Assembly (NCBI GenBank): GCA_013398015.1
Contig: VZRR01002778.1
Coordinates: 1 to 64,000 of the forward strand
Source of the DNA: Oreocharis arfaki
Taxonomy: Eukaryota; Chordata; Aves; Passeriformes; Paramythiidae
Direction: 5' to 3'
Length of the DNA: 64,000 nt
Shown here: piece after piece, positions 25,977 through 37,797 of the stretch
Layout of the letters: each line of letters starts with the position of its first letter
How positions within the stretch are numbered: position 1 is the stretch's first letter
Position numbers and translations under genes: made by a program
The notes under the pieces: model-generated
Databases searched by the model: none
What the model was told of the DNA's origin: nothing
What the model saw: the letters and a program-made list of their open reading frames with translations, nothing else

Positions 25977-28900
25977 ACAAGATAAACACTGGATCCAACA
26001 GGATATTTATATTATATTATTATATCGTAATTTTAGAAGTAATCTCCTTTAGACTCTCATTATACTGTTGATAAAAGTCCAAACTTCCTACTGACTTTCC
26101 TGGAAGTTCAGTACTCAATCTGATTAAAAAGCTGGATATGTTTATTTTCCCTTGATTTATTTATATATTTAACCAGCAAAATATAAATAAACAAACAAAT
26201 TAATATGGTTGAAACAAGTTATACTGATATATAAATATATAATTTAATTTAAATAATGAAAGTCATAATGGAAAATGCAAATAACAACACTGTTTACAAG
26301 TCTGTATTCACTTTTTTATTATTACCATAAAATATGGTAATTGGGTGTGTGTTTTTCTGAATGTATTTTTGGAAAAATAGGTTAATTACTATGCTGGAGT
26401 TTAATGTTTGACTTTTGTCTCTTCCCTAGAACATACAGTTAAAAAAGTTTTCAAATGTCTTATTGTAGTTTCTGCCTTGACATGTCATTGGTTTGGCATT
26501 GGTGCATAGATTTTTTAGCTAGTAATATGACAAAATCTTCAGGAATCTTTCTCTTTCTGGTATTTTATGAAAGTTTTTACTACATTTTCCTTTCTCCTCT
26601 ACTGTGACATTAATCTCTGGAGTTATGTCAATATAAAAGTACAGGTAATATGCCTGAATGCTATACTTAATGAAGGAATGAATCAGTAAAGATTAAAGCA
26701 TTAAAACCTGTGATTGTTGACTGTCAGTGTGATTGAATAAGACGTAATCAACCCCAATTTTTTTTACTATTTCTATCACTTTTAGTATTTCATGAATTGA
26801 ATGTCCCACTGGAAAGGCAGCAATGGAAAAGGAATTTCATTTGGAGAATAAATATATTTTTTTATCACTGAGACATGATTTATATTCACCTAGATCTAAA
26901 CTCAGGCAATGTTGAAGAGATTACAGATTTAATGATAAGGAAGTCAAAACAGAAGGGGAAAATTGTGGGGTTTTTTTCACTGCAGCAGTAAAAATAATCT
27001 GTGATAAGGTCACTGAATACTTATTAGACTTCATGGTTCCTAGAAAAATTAATGCTCACTTTGTGTTGGCAAGCTTATCAATTTTCAGGTTGCTATATGT
27101 ACTGGATTGCTCAATCTACTACTCTTATTGGTGATTTAACTTTCCTATAGATAATGCTAAATTTAAACAGTAAATTTCTGCTGGAAAATTTTTGATCCAT
27201 GTGCATAGCTGGACTTAATTATGATATCTGGCAGCATTCTGGAGGGTTTGCTGTGCTGAAAAAACAAAATTTTCTGGGATTATTTTCTTACATTTTTAGA
27301 TGATATCATGAGACAGGAGATTAATAAACAAGATGCAGAAATGTTAGATTTAAATTAGCTATTTAGGGCCCTAGAGGGCCCTAATTCTCCTAGTTGTAGA
27401 TTTACCTTGTACTTATATCTGCAGTATTTTGAATATTGTTCAATATTCACTTTAGCACACCATGGGCGACATCAAAGCGATTTCCCTCCTGGTGGAAGCA
27501 GGATGGAAGCCACCTGACAGGGCTCCAGCTACAGGTGCCCACTTGAAATGAAGGTCCAGGGTCCTCCAGAACCTCTCTACGCATGCATAATGCCTATGAA
27601 TGCAAGTGACAATTTATACGTGACCCATCTGGTTAAGACATGAGGTGGACTTGTGGTTTTGGAACCATAAGAGCAGCAAATTAAACCATGGTCCCTCAGT
27701 CTGCTTTGGTCAGTTGGTAATGCAGAGACTTGTATCAACTGCTGTATTACAGCTAGCACAGATTTTGATGTTCAAAAGGACCTATGGAACCTTTAGAAAA
27801 GTCTTCACAAAAATGTTATGCAAAGAAAAGCAGTTACGCTCTCTTTCAAAATGCAGGTTACCTGGATAATACACTACATCTGGGACACTACAAATGAAAA
27901 CCAGAACAAGTACAAAGAGTGAGATGTTTTTGCACACAAACTTCTTGATAAAATGGAGATATACAGGAATATCCACATAAATCGACTGGCATAGACATCA
28001 AAACTTTAGATACCATGTCATTTGATGTCAGGTATGGGAACTGTGCAGAGGATGCAGTTACAAAGATTTACCTTTTTTCTACCTAATATACTATACAAAA
28101 AATCTGATGTTGGTGATGTTTTATTGACAGAGAAAACAGAGAAAAGGAAAGAACAAAATCCTATGACTGAACTTCAGGAACTAAAAGGCTGCACATGTTT
28201 AGTCTTCAATGAAGCAGTGTACTGAGTTGCCATGAATGTGTTTCGCCGAACAACTTTGGCAACAACTGATATGACAAAAAGCTTGTGCAATGATGCTTGT
28301 TGTATGCCTATCTGTTATCAGCCTCTCATTTTTATGAACTAAACTGATTTACAGAGTTCAAGCTTCTATCTCTCATGAATAAATGGATATGAGAAGAACT
28401 ATGCTGGCAGTACTTCTCCCTAATAGATTGTAAAAAAGGTGAATAGAATACAATGTTGCTTAGTAAAATGATAACTCTTTCAGATTAGGTTAATCAGCTA
28501 TTTTTGTGATATAAATAAATGGCCTTCAATAAGACTTTCTTGGGTTCCAATGATATATATGAAAATATTTATGATTTCTGTCATTTCTATATCCAGAAAT
28601 CAATTGAAAGAGTTATAGACTTGAAAATATATCTGAAATATTCCTCATCTTGTTTGGAAATATTCAGCCAAACTTTAATGAATAAATAATGCATACCTTA
28701 CATTTAAACTGTACTCCGAAGTTGTGTCATACTGTAAAGATGTAATTTAAAGATCAAGGAAGTCTCATTAGAAGGCAATAGAAAGGCAAAACTTCCAAAC
28801 TTTGATAACTCTCTACAAATGTGGAAACCATTTATTGTTATCATTCATAATTTTTCTCTGGCAAGTAGGATTGAAGAGGAAATTTGGACAGGTATAATAA

Positions 28901-30057
28901 TCACACCTTCAGGAAAAAATAGGGGTCGGCCTTTTGAAAAGACACAGAGAAAGGTGGAAATGGAAAGGAAAGATTATGTCAGATGCTATCCAATCATTGG
29001 AACTTCTGCATCTAATCAGACCTCTGGATTACATATACAGAGGAGCAGAAATAACCCTCACACATCATCTTCTTTCCTCTGACACTAAGGTATCATTTTT
29101 GCTTTATCTGAGTATTATGAACCTATGTCGGCTACCTGTGTTAAGGTTTTTGAATAAGGATGCTTGTCATAGCAAAGAGAATGAGCTGGCTTTCAACAGG
29201 ACATGAGAAATATATAGCCTCTAGGTTCCTTATAAATTTTTTTACTAGTTCTGGATTTACAAGCAGGGTTTTGATGGGGCACGAAGAGGTCAGAAAATGT
29301 TATTTCTTTACCTTAGCATCTGACAAAATATTGAAAGGAAGGAACAAAGCCAGTTAACATGAGGAATACACAATAATTATATGGCACTATCATCTGAAGT
29401 CATACATGTGAATGAACACCTGAACATCTTCAATTGCAGATTTTCATAAATAGTGAAGCAAGTGTACCCTGGGTATTTTATAAAAAATACTTTAATCAAA
29501 TCAACTAGCAAAATCAAATCTCTGATAGAAAGATTATCTGCAAGTCTATGACTCCATATCAGATTATGTGCCATTTTGTGTAGGAAGCTTTTCTTCTAAA
29601 AATTTGTAAACACTCCACACACATCATTGAATTTACATTCTGACTAGTCAGATGGGCAAGTACTAATTTAATTTGCAGATTTGGAAATGGAGAAGTGCCC
29701 CCCAACGTCATACAATAAGTCTTGTTAACATTGTAAAGAATAGAGACTGCAATTTCTGACTTGCTTTCCCTGTTCTTTAAATTTCAAACTGTTAAATTTT
29801 ATTCATCTCTCACCTGTTTGCAAACAGCAAAAGGAAAGAACAATTACATGACTGGAACTCCTGCAGCAGCCCACACTAACAGGTGCTAGAATAGTCTGTG
29901 TGTATCCATGTTTAGTGAGCAGACAGGATTTCAGCTGCCAGATGTAAAATCATGTAGTATGAAACCCTTTTTCATTGACCTGTATTTCCTTATGCAGTCT
30001 GTGTCTGATCTTAGAGTAACTAAGTCTTGAGTGGATGAAGTGCAAGTGTGAAAAATG
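25977..30057. other. Non-coding stretch
   Basis: Very AT-rich at 26140-26260. Two overlapping plus frames (28819-29082 and 28934-29206, 87 and 90 codons) have no recognised similarity. Section 27460-27560 is GC-richer, without a recognisable origin. Confidence 0.6.
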
Positions 30058-30540
30058 TAGAACCACGGAACCATGGAAGAGTTTGAACTGGAAGAGAACT
30101 TTCAAGGTAATTTCATCCAAACTGCCTGGAATGAGGAGTGTAATCTTTAACTGTATCAGGCCCCATTCAACCTGACTTTGAATGTTTCCGGTGATGGGCC
30201 ATCTGCCACCTCTCTGAACAACTATTCTATTGCTTCACCACCCTCATTTAAAAAATTATGCTGCCTTATATCTAGTCTGAATTTACCCTCAACTAGTTTA
30301 AAACCATTACCCCTTGTTTTATTTCAACATGCCCTACTGAATGCTTGCCCCCCTTAGGTATTAGAAGGTTGCAATAAGGTCTTGGAGCCTTTTCTTCTCC
30401 AGGCTGAACAACTCCAACTGCTTCAGCCTGTCTTCACAGGAGAGGTGTTCCAGCCCTGTGATCATCTTTGTGGCCCTTGTTTGGACCTGCTCCAACACAT
30501 CCATGTCTTTCCTGTGCTGAGAACTTCAGAGCTGGGTTGC
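30058..30540 (-). mobile_element. CR1 LINE 3' part, antisense, about 480 bp
   Basis: The plus strand runs in CR1 antisense order: the 3' end 'accatggaagagtttgaact', then 'gcttcaccaccctcattt', then 'cttctccaggctgaac', then 'tcacaggagaggtgttccag', then 'catccatgtctttcctgtgc'. It is the longest CR1 3' segment in the window. The element is on the minus strand and 5'-truncated at about 30540. The 80-codon plus frame 30382-30624 is antisense to it and not a gene. Confidence 0.93.
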
Positions 30541-31626
30541 TTTTCCAATTTTAGTTGCTTTCGTTGCACTGAACAGTCATCTGCTCTTGTCCTCTCTGAT
30601 TTATTTAGCTGTGGAGTAAATTGATGGCTTAGTAGCATGTCTAGGTAATGCCTGTGTGAAAAAGAAGTAATCTAGTTCCTAAAACTTCATACAAGAAATA
30701 TATGTGGTAAAGCATCTGCTCTTAAAGCCAAAACTTGTTCCGAGAGGCTTCTGTTACCATATTAACACTGGTCAAAACCTTACATCTCCAGCTCAAGGTT
30801 AGAAGAGGAGAGTGAATAGCCCAAGAACATGCTGGGGCATTTTGGTTCAAAACTGTGGAAAGCAAAAATTTTTTTATTAACATGAAATTGTCCTTAATAA
30901 TCTTGATGGGAGGTTTTCTGGCTACTCTAGAAACAGAGATGGGAGAATAATGAAGATGAGTAAATGGAGTTCAAGTTTTAAGGTTACAATGAAACATAAA
31001 GTGAATTTATCTAGTTTCAGGGTTAATTTAAGGCTTTAGTACAGCTCTGAAGCTAATGGGCCAAACTATTTTTTAATGTGAGTAGAAAAATAGTTTGAAA
31101 GAATATGAAAGGCTGTTGCCTTAACACCTCCTTGACACTGGAGGGTAAGTCCAAATACATAGAAAAATACTGCACATAAATGAAATACAAGGAGGAAAAA
31201 AAAGCACTTGCCCTGGGAAAACTGGATTTCTTCCACCCTTCGGCTCTGAATTCAGCAATTTCCCAAACTGCCAATTGTCTTTTTACATCCTCTTGTCCCC
31301 AAAGTTCAAGTTTAGATCTGTGGTGTTAAAACAGATAATATTTAATTATGTACTGTATTATTGGCTGAGTGGGGAATGTATTTTTAGTATTGTACAAACA
31401 AGTAAGAAGACACAGAGCTTACCCCAAGGACCTTTCAATGTAGGTCAAACCCAAGCAAACCAGCTTAGGAATGTTAAAAACTCTGTGATAGCATATATCC
31501 AAAGTGGTGAGAAAATGTTGAAATCCATAGAGAGGTCAAAATTAAAATGTTTTTGCAGGGGGTGGTGGTGGTAATGCATCAAGAAGTGATCTGAGGGAGA
31601 TTGATGAACTAGATAATATAAAAGAG
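30541..31626. other. Non-coding stretch
   Basis: AT-rich with a short GGT microsatellite (about 31559-31572). It ends with AAGAG (31622-31626), the left target-site copy of the adjoining LTR. The 99-codon plus frame 31275-31574 has no recognised similarity. Confidence 0.6.
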
Positions 31627-33011
31627 TGTAGTGGATTGGAGCTGAGTTGACTGATGAGCGTTTGGGCCAATTCTGCTTTTGTGATTTTGCATATTTAAAA
31701 CCTGTCGAAGCGTGGGAACTTCTCTTTTTTGTTCCACCTCTCCCATGGGGAGGGGGTGGGAAATGGGCCCCGGGCTCCATCTCTTAGAGTGGGCACGGGC
31801 CTCCCCTACCCTGGCGCCGAGGCACAGGCCCCCAGGTTGCTGCGAGAGAGCTGTCTCAGAGCCACGAGAAGCTAAAAAACAACCATGAACTGCTGTGCAG
31901 CCGAGACCACCTGGCACGGCTTCTAGGGGCTGGCAGGCTTCCTTCCCCCCCGCCATGCGGCCCCGCACAGACTCGGCGGGAGCCCATAGAGCTTTCTGCA
32001 ACCAACGCAGCTTATATCGAACTGGAGAAGACACCACACGGCCTGCAGCATAAAAGGAAAGAGGTTTTTCTCCAATACAAAGCACAGAGAAAATGAGATC
32101 CTTAGACATGACGGCTTCAAAGGCAGAGAAAAAGAGAAAGTAAGTCACATCGGACAGAACAAAAGATGGCGGCGGGAAAAGAGGGTGGAACACGCCCGGC
32201 GCAAGGCATAAAAATGCTTTCTGCAGGCTGTGGTAAAAACTATATGATGCCTTGAACGGCTACCTAGAAACAGAGACTAGACAGGAATAAGAGCGTAAAG
32301 GTGGATTTGAAAGGCCTTCAAAGGTACACCCTGGGGAGCCAGAGGCTATTGCCAAGATGGACCCCAAGGTGGATGAAAAGTCACGAGTTCTTCACACTTT
32401 TATAGGTTTGGTTCATCTNTAAAAAAACATGGGGGGATGAGAATTCTATGTGCAGCCTGTGGAAAAAGAAAAAGTGACCATGCCAAGTCACCTAAGAGAT
32501 GTGAAAGACTGTAAGAGGCTTTTAGAGATTTTGTGAAGAGAGCCATTGCTTTCAGGCTGGAATAGACTGTCCTTAAATGAAAAATACCCTGTGTGTGGCC
32601 CATGAATGGCAATGTGAAAGAAACAGCAAAATTTTCACAGGAAAGATGTTTTTCATGACAGCAGATTTCCAAGCAGGTCTGTTGCTAGTGGCAGTTTGGG
32701 AACCATGGTAAGCAGAAAAAACACTCTTTTTCCTCAAATATTAGAGAGACTTTTAAGAACTGCAACACTGGCCAAACCCATGTTTTGTTATCCTTTGTGC
32801 GAGTTAGGTAAGAAGACGAAGGTACTAAAAGAGAGGGGATATTTCTTTTTATCTTTAATTCTGTTAGTAATAAAACTTTCTTCATACTGTACTTAAGCGT
32901 GTGCCTGTTTTGCCTCACAGATTTTTAGTTTTGCTCAATATAATCATATTTTCCCCTTGTGCAAACATCAAATTTCGCGTGCTTGATGTTTAACCGCTTC
33001 AAACCATGACA
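31627..33011 (-). mobile_element. Solo LTR of an ERV (ERVL-like), 1,385 bp, perfect 5-bp TSD
   Basis: On the minus strand the element begins TGTCATGGTTTGAAGC (from 33011 leftward) and ends CCAATCCACTACA (at 31627), giving TG...CA ends. The five bases outside are identical: AAGAG at 31622-31626 and at 33012-33016. A 5-bp duplication fits ERVL-type integration. The opening motif resembles those of the LTRs at 49.8-50.4 and 57.4-57.9 kb. The left half (about 31700-32220) is much more GC-rich than any neighbour. No gag, pol or env sequence adjoins, so it is a solo LTR. One undetermined base (N) sits at 32419. The 194-codon minus frame 31609-32193 runs through the GC-rich part but ends outside the element. 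Confidence 0.8.
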
Positions 33012-35776
33012 AAGAGATAGTCGGTATCAGGTGTGCGGAGACCTGATCCACTCTATACTAGCTGAACCTATGAAGTGCCATGAGTTTCAGGCATTGGGGA
33101 TCAACAGACAAGAGGGTGATAATGCAAAAGCTTTTGAAGGGACAATGTCAGAGAGGCAGAAAGGAAATTTGTGCTGTAGATAAAGCAGCAAAAGAGTGAT
33201 GATGAAGCAATTTTGAAGAAGCTGGATAAGTTGTAAGGGCATTCCAGAAGTCTTAAAAAGTAATTAAATATGGCTGCAATACCAAGTAAAAACTCTTGGC
33301 TCTCAGTTTTCTCTCTGCAAATGTGCAACATAACAAATGGAGATGAAGGAGACAAAACGGCTTGGATTTAGATGGAAAAAATTCCTTTCAGCAACGTTTT
33401 ATCTGTCTTGTCTTTTTAGGCGCAATGAAGCTAAAAGCAATATTAAGGTTCATCCTGCCACGCATCCTTAAAATCCTTTTACTAGGCTATATTAGTGTAA
33501 AACTGTTCTAAACTAATTTATTAATTATCTGTTAATAACCTTGTGACATCCATTAACCAAACCTTTTCAGAAATGCTGCTTTTCCCTGCCAAAAAAGATC
33601 TTTGCTGACTTTTATGTAAATAATGTTCTTTTTTTCAGGCTCTTTTAATTTAATCAGATAAATTTCTTATTTAATTTTGAAGCATTAGAAATACACCATT
33701 AGCAAAAGATTTGATAGCAAAAGCTAGCACATAAGTCCTGGTAGGTAGTATTGAGAATAATAATTTGTTTAAAGGAATGAGCTTAACCCCCTCCAGAAAA
33801 TTAAAATATATCCACACTCAAACCCACTGCTCAAGCAAAATTCAGGCCTAACTGAAATAAAAATTAAGCAGAGAAAGTACCGCTATTTTGCAGCCACATT
33901 TTAAGAGAGAGCATAATTTCCTAACATGGGAAAATGGGAGACAGATTTACACCACTAACTCAACAGGAATTTACATCTCATCTCCTGAAAATCCCAGAGG
34001 AATGATCTGCCAAAATCAGCTGTTATGGCATGCGTGTTTCCTGAGGGAATGTGGCTGTGAGTCACACCTGCTGGAGACAGTGTTGACTCTGTTAGTGGTG
34101 ATTAACCTTCAGTCCTGATGTGCCGTACTGTATTGTTGTCCTTATGCTGACTTATCCTTTTCCTTCTTTCATAAGGTACTGATATTTTTAATATGGGTGA
34201 AAATAATAAATTAATGGAAATGCCTAATTTGTGTTTCAGAGTATAAAAGACAGTATGCTGAGGTTGATAATAGTCTGTTGGACTGTAAAAAACACTTTAC
34301 TCTTCAGGTATGCTATAGTATAGACAGTGTTGGGTAGTCGGGTGCCTTGGATCACCCATATTTGTTATGGAGTCATGACAGTGATGGGAAGTACTACATC
34401 AAACTCATAGTCTTTACTGTCTTCATTGCTGCCAAAAGAGCAAAGAAAATTCACCCTGCTGCTCTTGATTGGTGAGTTACTCCCTTTTTCCTCTTGAAAC
34501 ACAAAACTGGTGAAGTAGCTCTTGCCCTGGCCCCTGTCAGCACTCTGCAATGCAGTGTGCAGAGGCATTTTGTAAGGCAGTTGCTTCCTTGCCAATGCTG
34601 CAGATTTCAGATTTGCTTCACCCCAGCTGTTGCTTCTTTTTCCTCAACCAAAATCAGTGGAAGCAAAGATGAGGCCTGAACACTACTTTAATAACTGATG
34701 GTGCCTGCCACTGCTTTGTCATTACAGGTCTGAGAGAAAGAAAAGTTCTTGCTCTAAAAGAGACACAAGTGGCAGATTTAGTAGAACCCCAGAGGCAGTG
34801 CTGAATCTTCCCTCTTACTGTGATAGAGACTGTAAAGTTAAGTGAGGCATTGGAATTAGATCTTCTGTGGCACTGGAATTAGATCTTCTGTAGTGCTTTA
34901 TATTCCCCTTAGCTCTCTGACACGTGTGAAGAGCTCTCAGAACATCCTGTCCTTTGCCCTAATTATAGACTAATAGGGATGAAACCTGCTTTAAAGTTGT
35001 TTGTTTGCAATAAAGGTCTGAATGTTTTGCAGTCTTCCTGAACCAGTAAATGTGAGCTGTGACATCCGACTCCTTTCCGTATGATCTCCTTCCCTCTGTA
35101 CTCATTATGATTTGTGCTCCAGGCATGGTTCATATTAAATCCCTATTAAAAACACTAAAAGGTCTATCAGTCGCTTAAAAGAGGCCACTGGAGATTTTCC
35201 ATGCAACCAGAGCTGTTGCAAAAACACCCTCAATGTGAGCTTTGACTGGAGTACTTCTAATTCTCAAGGTATTGAGGGGACTCCAAACTTGCAAAAAATG
35301 CCTGGAATCACCTACAACATGTGTAGGGATGGACCACAGGACTATATATACATACAAAATTCAAATACAAGGGAAACTGACTCACACATCATAAAAATCC
35401 TGTCTTGAGAACCTAAGAACAAAATACAAAAAGAAAACCAAGTGTCAAAGATCAACATTCTGCTTTCACTTATGTAAACGAACCGTGGCTCTCTTTTCTC
35501 AAGCACTGTGGGAAGGGATACAGCTTCTGAAATATAGTATTTGAAATACAGTATTTTTCAATTCCTTTGAATTTTCTGTTAAATCTTTTACTGATACATT
35601 CAATCTCCTAAAGAGAAAAAGAACATGAAAGAAGAATTTGATTAGGTAATTTTTTTTGACCTTTTCTCACCTCCTTTTTCTGTCTGATTTCTTATTCTAA
35701 TTGCCTACTGATCCAGGTGTTGGGGTTTTTTTCTGTCATTATTGAAATAGAGAAGACAGTGATGATACAAACTTAT
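33012..35776. other. Non-coding stretch
   Basis: AT-rich single-copy-looking DNA beginning with the right AAGAG target copy. No gene or transposon recognised. A 23-bp tandem duplication is listed separately. Confidence 0.6.
34851..34896. repeat. 23-bp tandem duplication
   Basis: Two adjacent copies of a unit starting tggaattagatcttctgt (34851-34873 and 34874-34896), differing only near the 3' end (ggcac versus agtgc). Confidence 0.9.
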
Positions 35777-35842
35777 CAGCCAAATAAAAAATTTTGACAT
35801 CAATTTATGTCATTACAAACCAGCCAAATAAAAAGTTTTGAC
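35777..35842. repeat. 44-bp tandem duplication, second copy interrupted by an LTR
   Basis: Copy 1 is 35777-35820. Copy 2 begins at 35821 (22 bases, one mismatch), is interrupted at 35843 by the LTR, and resumes at 36195-36216 (22 bases, three mismatches). All four differences are transitions. Copy 1 therefore shows the empty insertion site. Confidence 0.9.
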
Positions 35843-36077
35843 TGTTGCCCTGGTTTTTCACTGCATGCCTTGTTCACGTTAGCAGCGGAAAACTTTCTCA
35901 TAAGTTGTAAGATAAACAATGCCCATGTTTTTGTAACGAATCTTTTCTAAGCTGTATTTTTAGAATGGTTTTGCATTCCTTCTCTGGAGGCGGAGGAAGG
36001 TGATGGACTGAATTTATATCCTATCAATTTGGAGAGGCTTAACCTCTTCATCCAGTTGTTGATTGTCTGTACATATG

Positions 36078-36085
36078 TATATAAG
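36078..36085 (+). promoter_or_regulatory. TATA box of the 35.8-kb LTR
   Basis: TATATAAG, placed about 235 bases into the LTR, where a U3 core promoter is expected. Activity today is unknown. Confidence 0.65.
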
Positions 36086-36091
36086 TGTGAG

Positions 36092-36097
36092 AATAAA
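36092..36097 (+). terminator. Poly(A) signal of the 35.8-kb LTR
   Basis: AATAAA only 6 bases after the TATA box. A poly(A) signal close to the TATA box occurs in retroviral LTRs with a short R region. Confidence 0.6.
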
Positions 36098-36216
36098 CGA
36101 GGGCCGCGCTTTTTGCCCGTTGGCCCGAGACCTTGGTGTGTGTATGAAACCTGCGTCCATGCCTGATTGTTAGTGTCGATCTGCGACATCTGACATCAAC
36201 TTACGTCATTACAAGC

Positions 36217-37664
36217 TGTTTCTCAAATGTGAAATCCTTTAGTAATAGCAAAATAGAAACATAAAACTGTAATAAACACTGGTGATGATACCAAACAGAA
36301 ATGAAGAGTGGAGACTTATGGGAAGAGGCATATATGTCAGAAAAATGATTTCTGAAATGACAAAATTGTGGCTTGGCTGAGAGGATGGTGTATAAAGTAG
36401 ATGAAAGCAAAGACTAACAAAGGTATATTAAAAGGACTAAGGAGAAAGCAAGATATTAAGAGATTAAAAAGCTTGGTGAGAATGGGAGAAGCAGGTAATA
36501 AAAGTGTAAGATTTGGGAGAGCACTGCGGAGATATTTTTGTTTGTGTTACCCACCAGAAGGCAAAAATCAGGGCTAGGAGTTGACTAGACCAAGAAACAA
36601 AAAATATCCAAAACCTTGTTCGAGAAAGAGGTTTAAGATTTTTACACATAAAGCAATCATTTTGGGAAATAACTTACCATTTAAATGGAAGTCACATTGC
36701 AGCATCAGTTGCCAGAGGTTCTAGAAAACTCTGTGGTTTATACACATACATACACAGCAGGAAACTCTAAGCTGAACCTTTTTGATATGATGTTTAACGT
36801 GAAGGCTTAAGAAGCTGTACCCAGTTACAAACTTTTCACTTGAATCATTTAATTTATTTTTTCTCACATCTTTTATCAGTTCTGCCTTCTACTTTTCCTT
36901 ATCAATATATTCAAGTAAAAGTAGAAAGTGAAACCTAATTAAAAGCACCTTCAAAAATATACCTCACATTGCTCTTCCCATGATCAAAGCATATAGGATT
37001 ACTCCTGTAGAACAGTGCTAGCAGAGTCTTTAAGTCTAGAAGTCACACTAAACTGTGCAAAAGACATTTCCACCCCTTTTCTATAGTACTAGAGAAACAC
37101 TTTACAGTTTGACGATCTTATTTCAGAGATCAGACTGTATATAAATGGTTGTTGTCAGTGAAAATATAGTTTTAGTTGCAAATACTAAAAGGCAGTAAAG
37201 AATTGGGTGTATGTGATTGTCCAAAAGTGAGCTTTTGTCCTCTCAGTTTGAAGCCTGCTTCTTCCTAGATGTAACTTGCATGGGCTAGTTCTAAATTTTG
37301 AAAGTGCCTGGGCTAAACAGAACTGGCATATCCTGTTTCTTCCCTTTAATACAGAGTCTTGAAGCAGGATGAATATGCATGTGGTTTCTGCACATAGGCT
37401 GCTTAGAGCATACAGAGGCCGGGAAAACTGCAGGTGTTTTCTTCTGGAAAGAGGAGCTGGCACCAAAATAAGAGTTCCCAAAAAGAAGCAGTCTTTGAAA
37501 GACAGGTTGGAGGAAAGATCTCAGGAGTGGGTGCAGATCCTGAAGGTGAGGTAGGTGTATGAAGTTGAACGTCAGAGGATGCCGCAGTACCTTGGGTGGT
37601 GATGCCTAGGATGGGTAACTGTGAGCGATGTCTGAGGTCGAACAAGTCAAGTGTTCATTCCTCC
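36217..37664. other. Non-coding stretch
   Basis: AT-rich, no repeat recognised. The minus frame 37185-37481 (98 codons) has no recognised similarity. Confidence 0.6.
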
Positions 37665-37797
37665 TTCTATACCCTTCACCATCCTTGCTGCCCTCCTTTG
37701 GATGATCTCTAAAAGCTTTATATCTTATATTGCGTTGTGCAAAACTGCACACAGGACTTGAGATGAGGCCACACCAGCGCAGAGAAGTTGTATTGAA
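37665..37797 (-). mobile_element. CR1 LINE fragment, antisense
   Basis: The blocks 'ccatccttgctgccctcc', 'tctaaaagctttatatctt', 'aaaactgcacacaggac' and 'gatgaggccacaccagcgc' follow the CR1 antisense order. They lie upstream of the 3' end proper, which is missing on the left side here. The element is on the minus strand, truncated at both ends. Confidence 0.88.

Larger units (their letters stand above)
35843..36188 (+). mobile_element. Solo retroviral LTR, 346 bp, class II-like
   Basis: Begins TGTTGCCC and ends CTGCGACA, so the termini form the short inverted pair TGTTGC/TGTCGC with TG...CA ends. Flanks are TTTGAC (35837-35842) and TCTGAC (36189-36194), a 6-base target duplication with one mismatch. 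Six bases is the length typical of alpha/beta-type (class II) retroviruses. Inside, a TATA box (36078-36085) is followed by AATAAA (36092-36097), then a GC-rich stretch, in the order U3-R-U5 on the plus strand. The host sequence resumes directly after the right duplication, so no internal region remains. The family is not identified more closely. Confidence 0.85.

Noticed and set aside
30382..30624. 80-codon plus frame with many Cys and Gln.
   Set aside because: It is mostly antisense to a CR1 fragment.
31683..32924. Plus-strand LTR bounded by GATTT repeats (31683-31687 and 32920-32924) with an AATAAA at 32869-32874.
   Set aside because: The minus-strand interpretation is better. It has the family-like start TGTCATGGTTT at 33011, an end CCACTACA at 31627, and perfect AAGAG flanks. 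The GATTT match is probably chance in AT-rich DNA.
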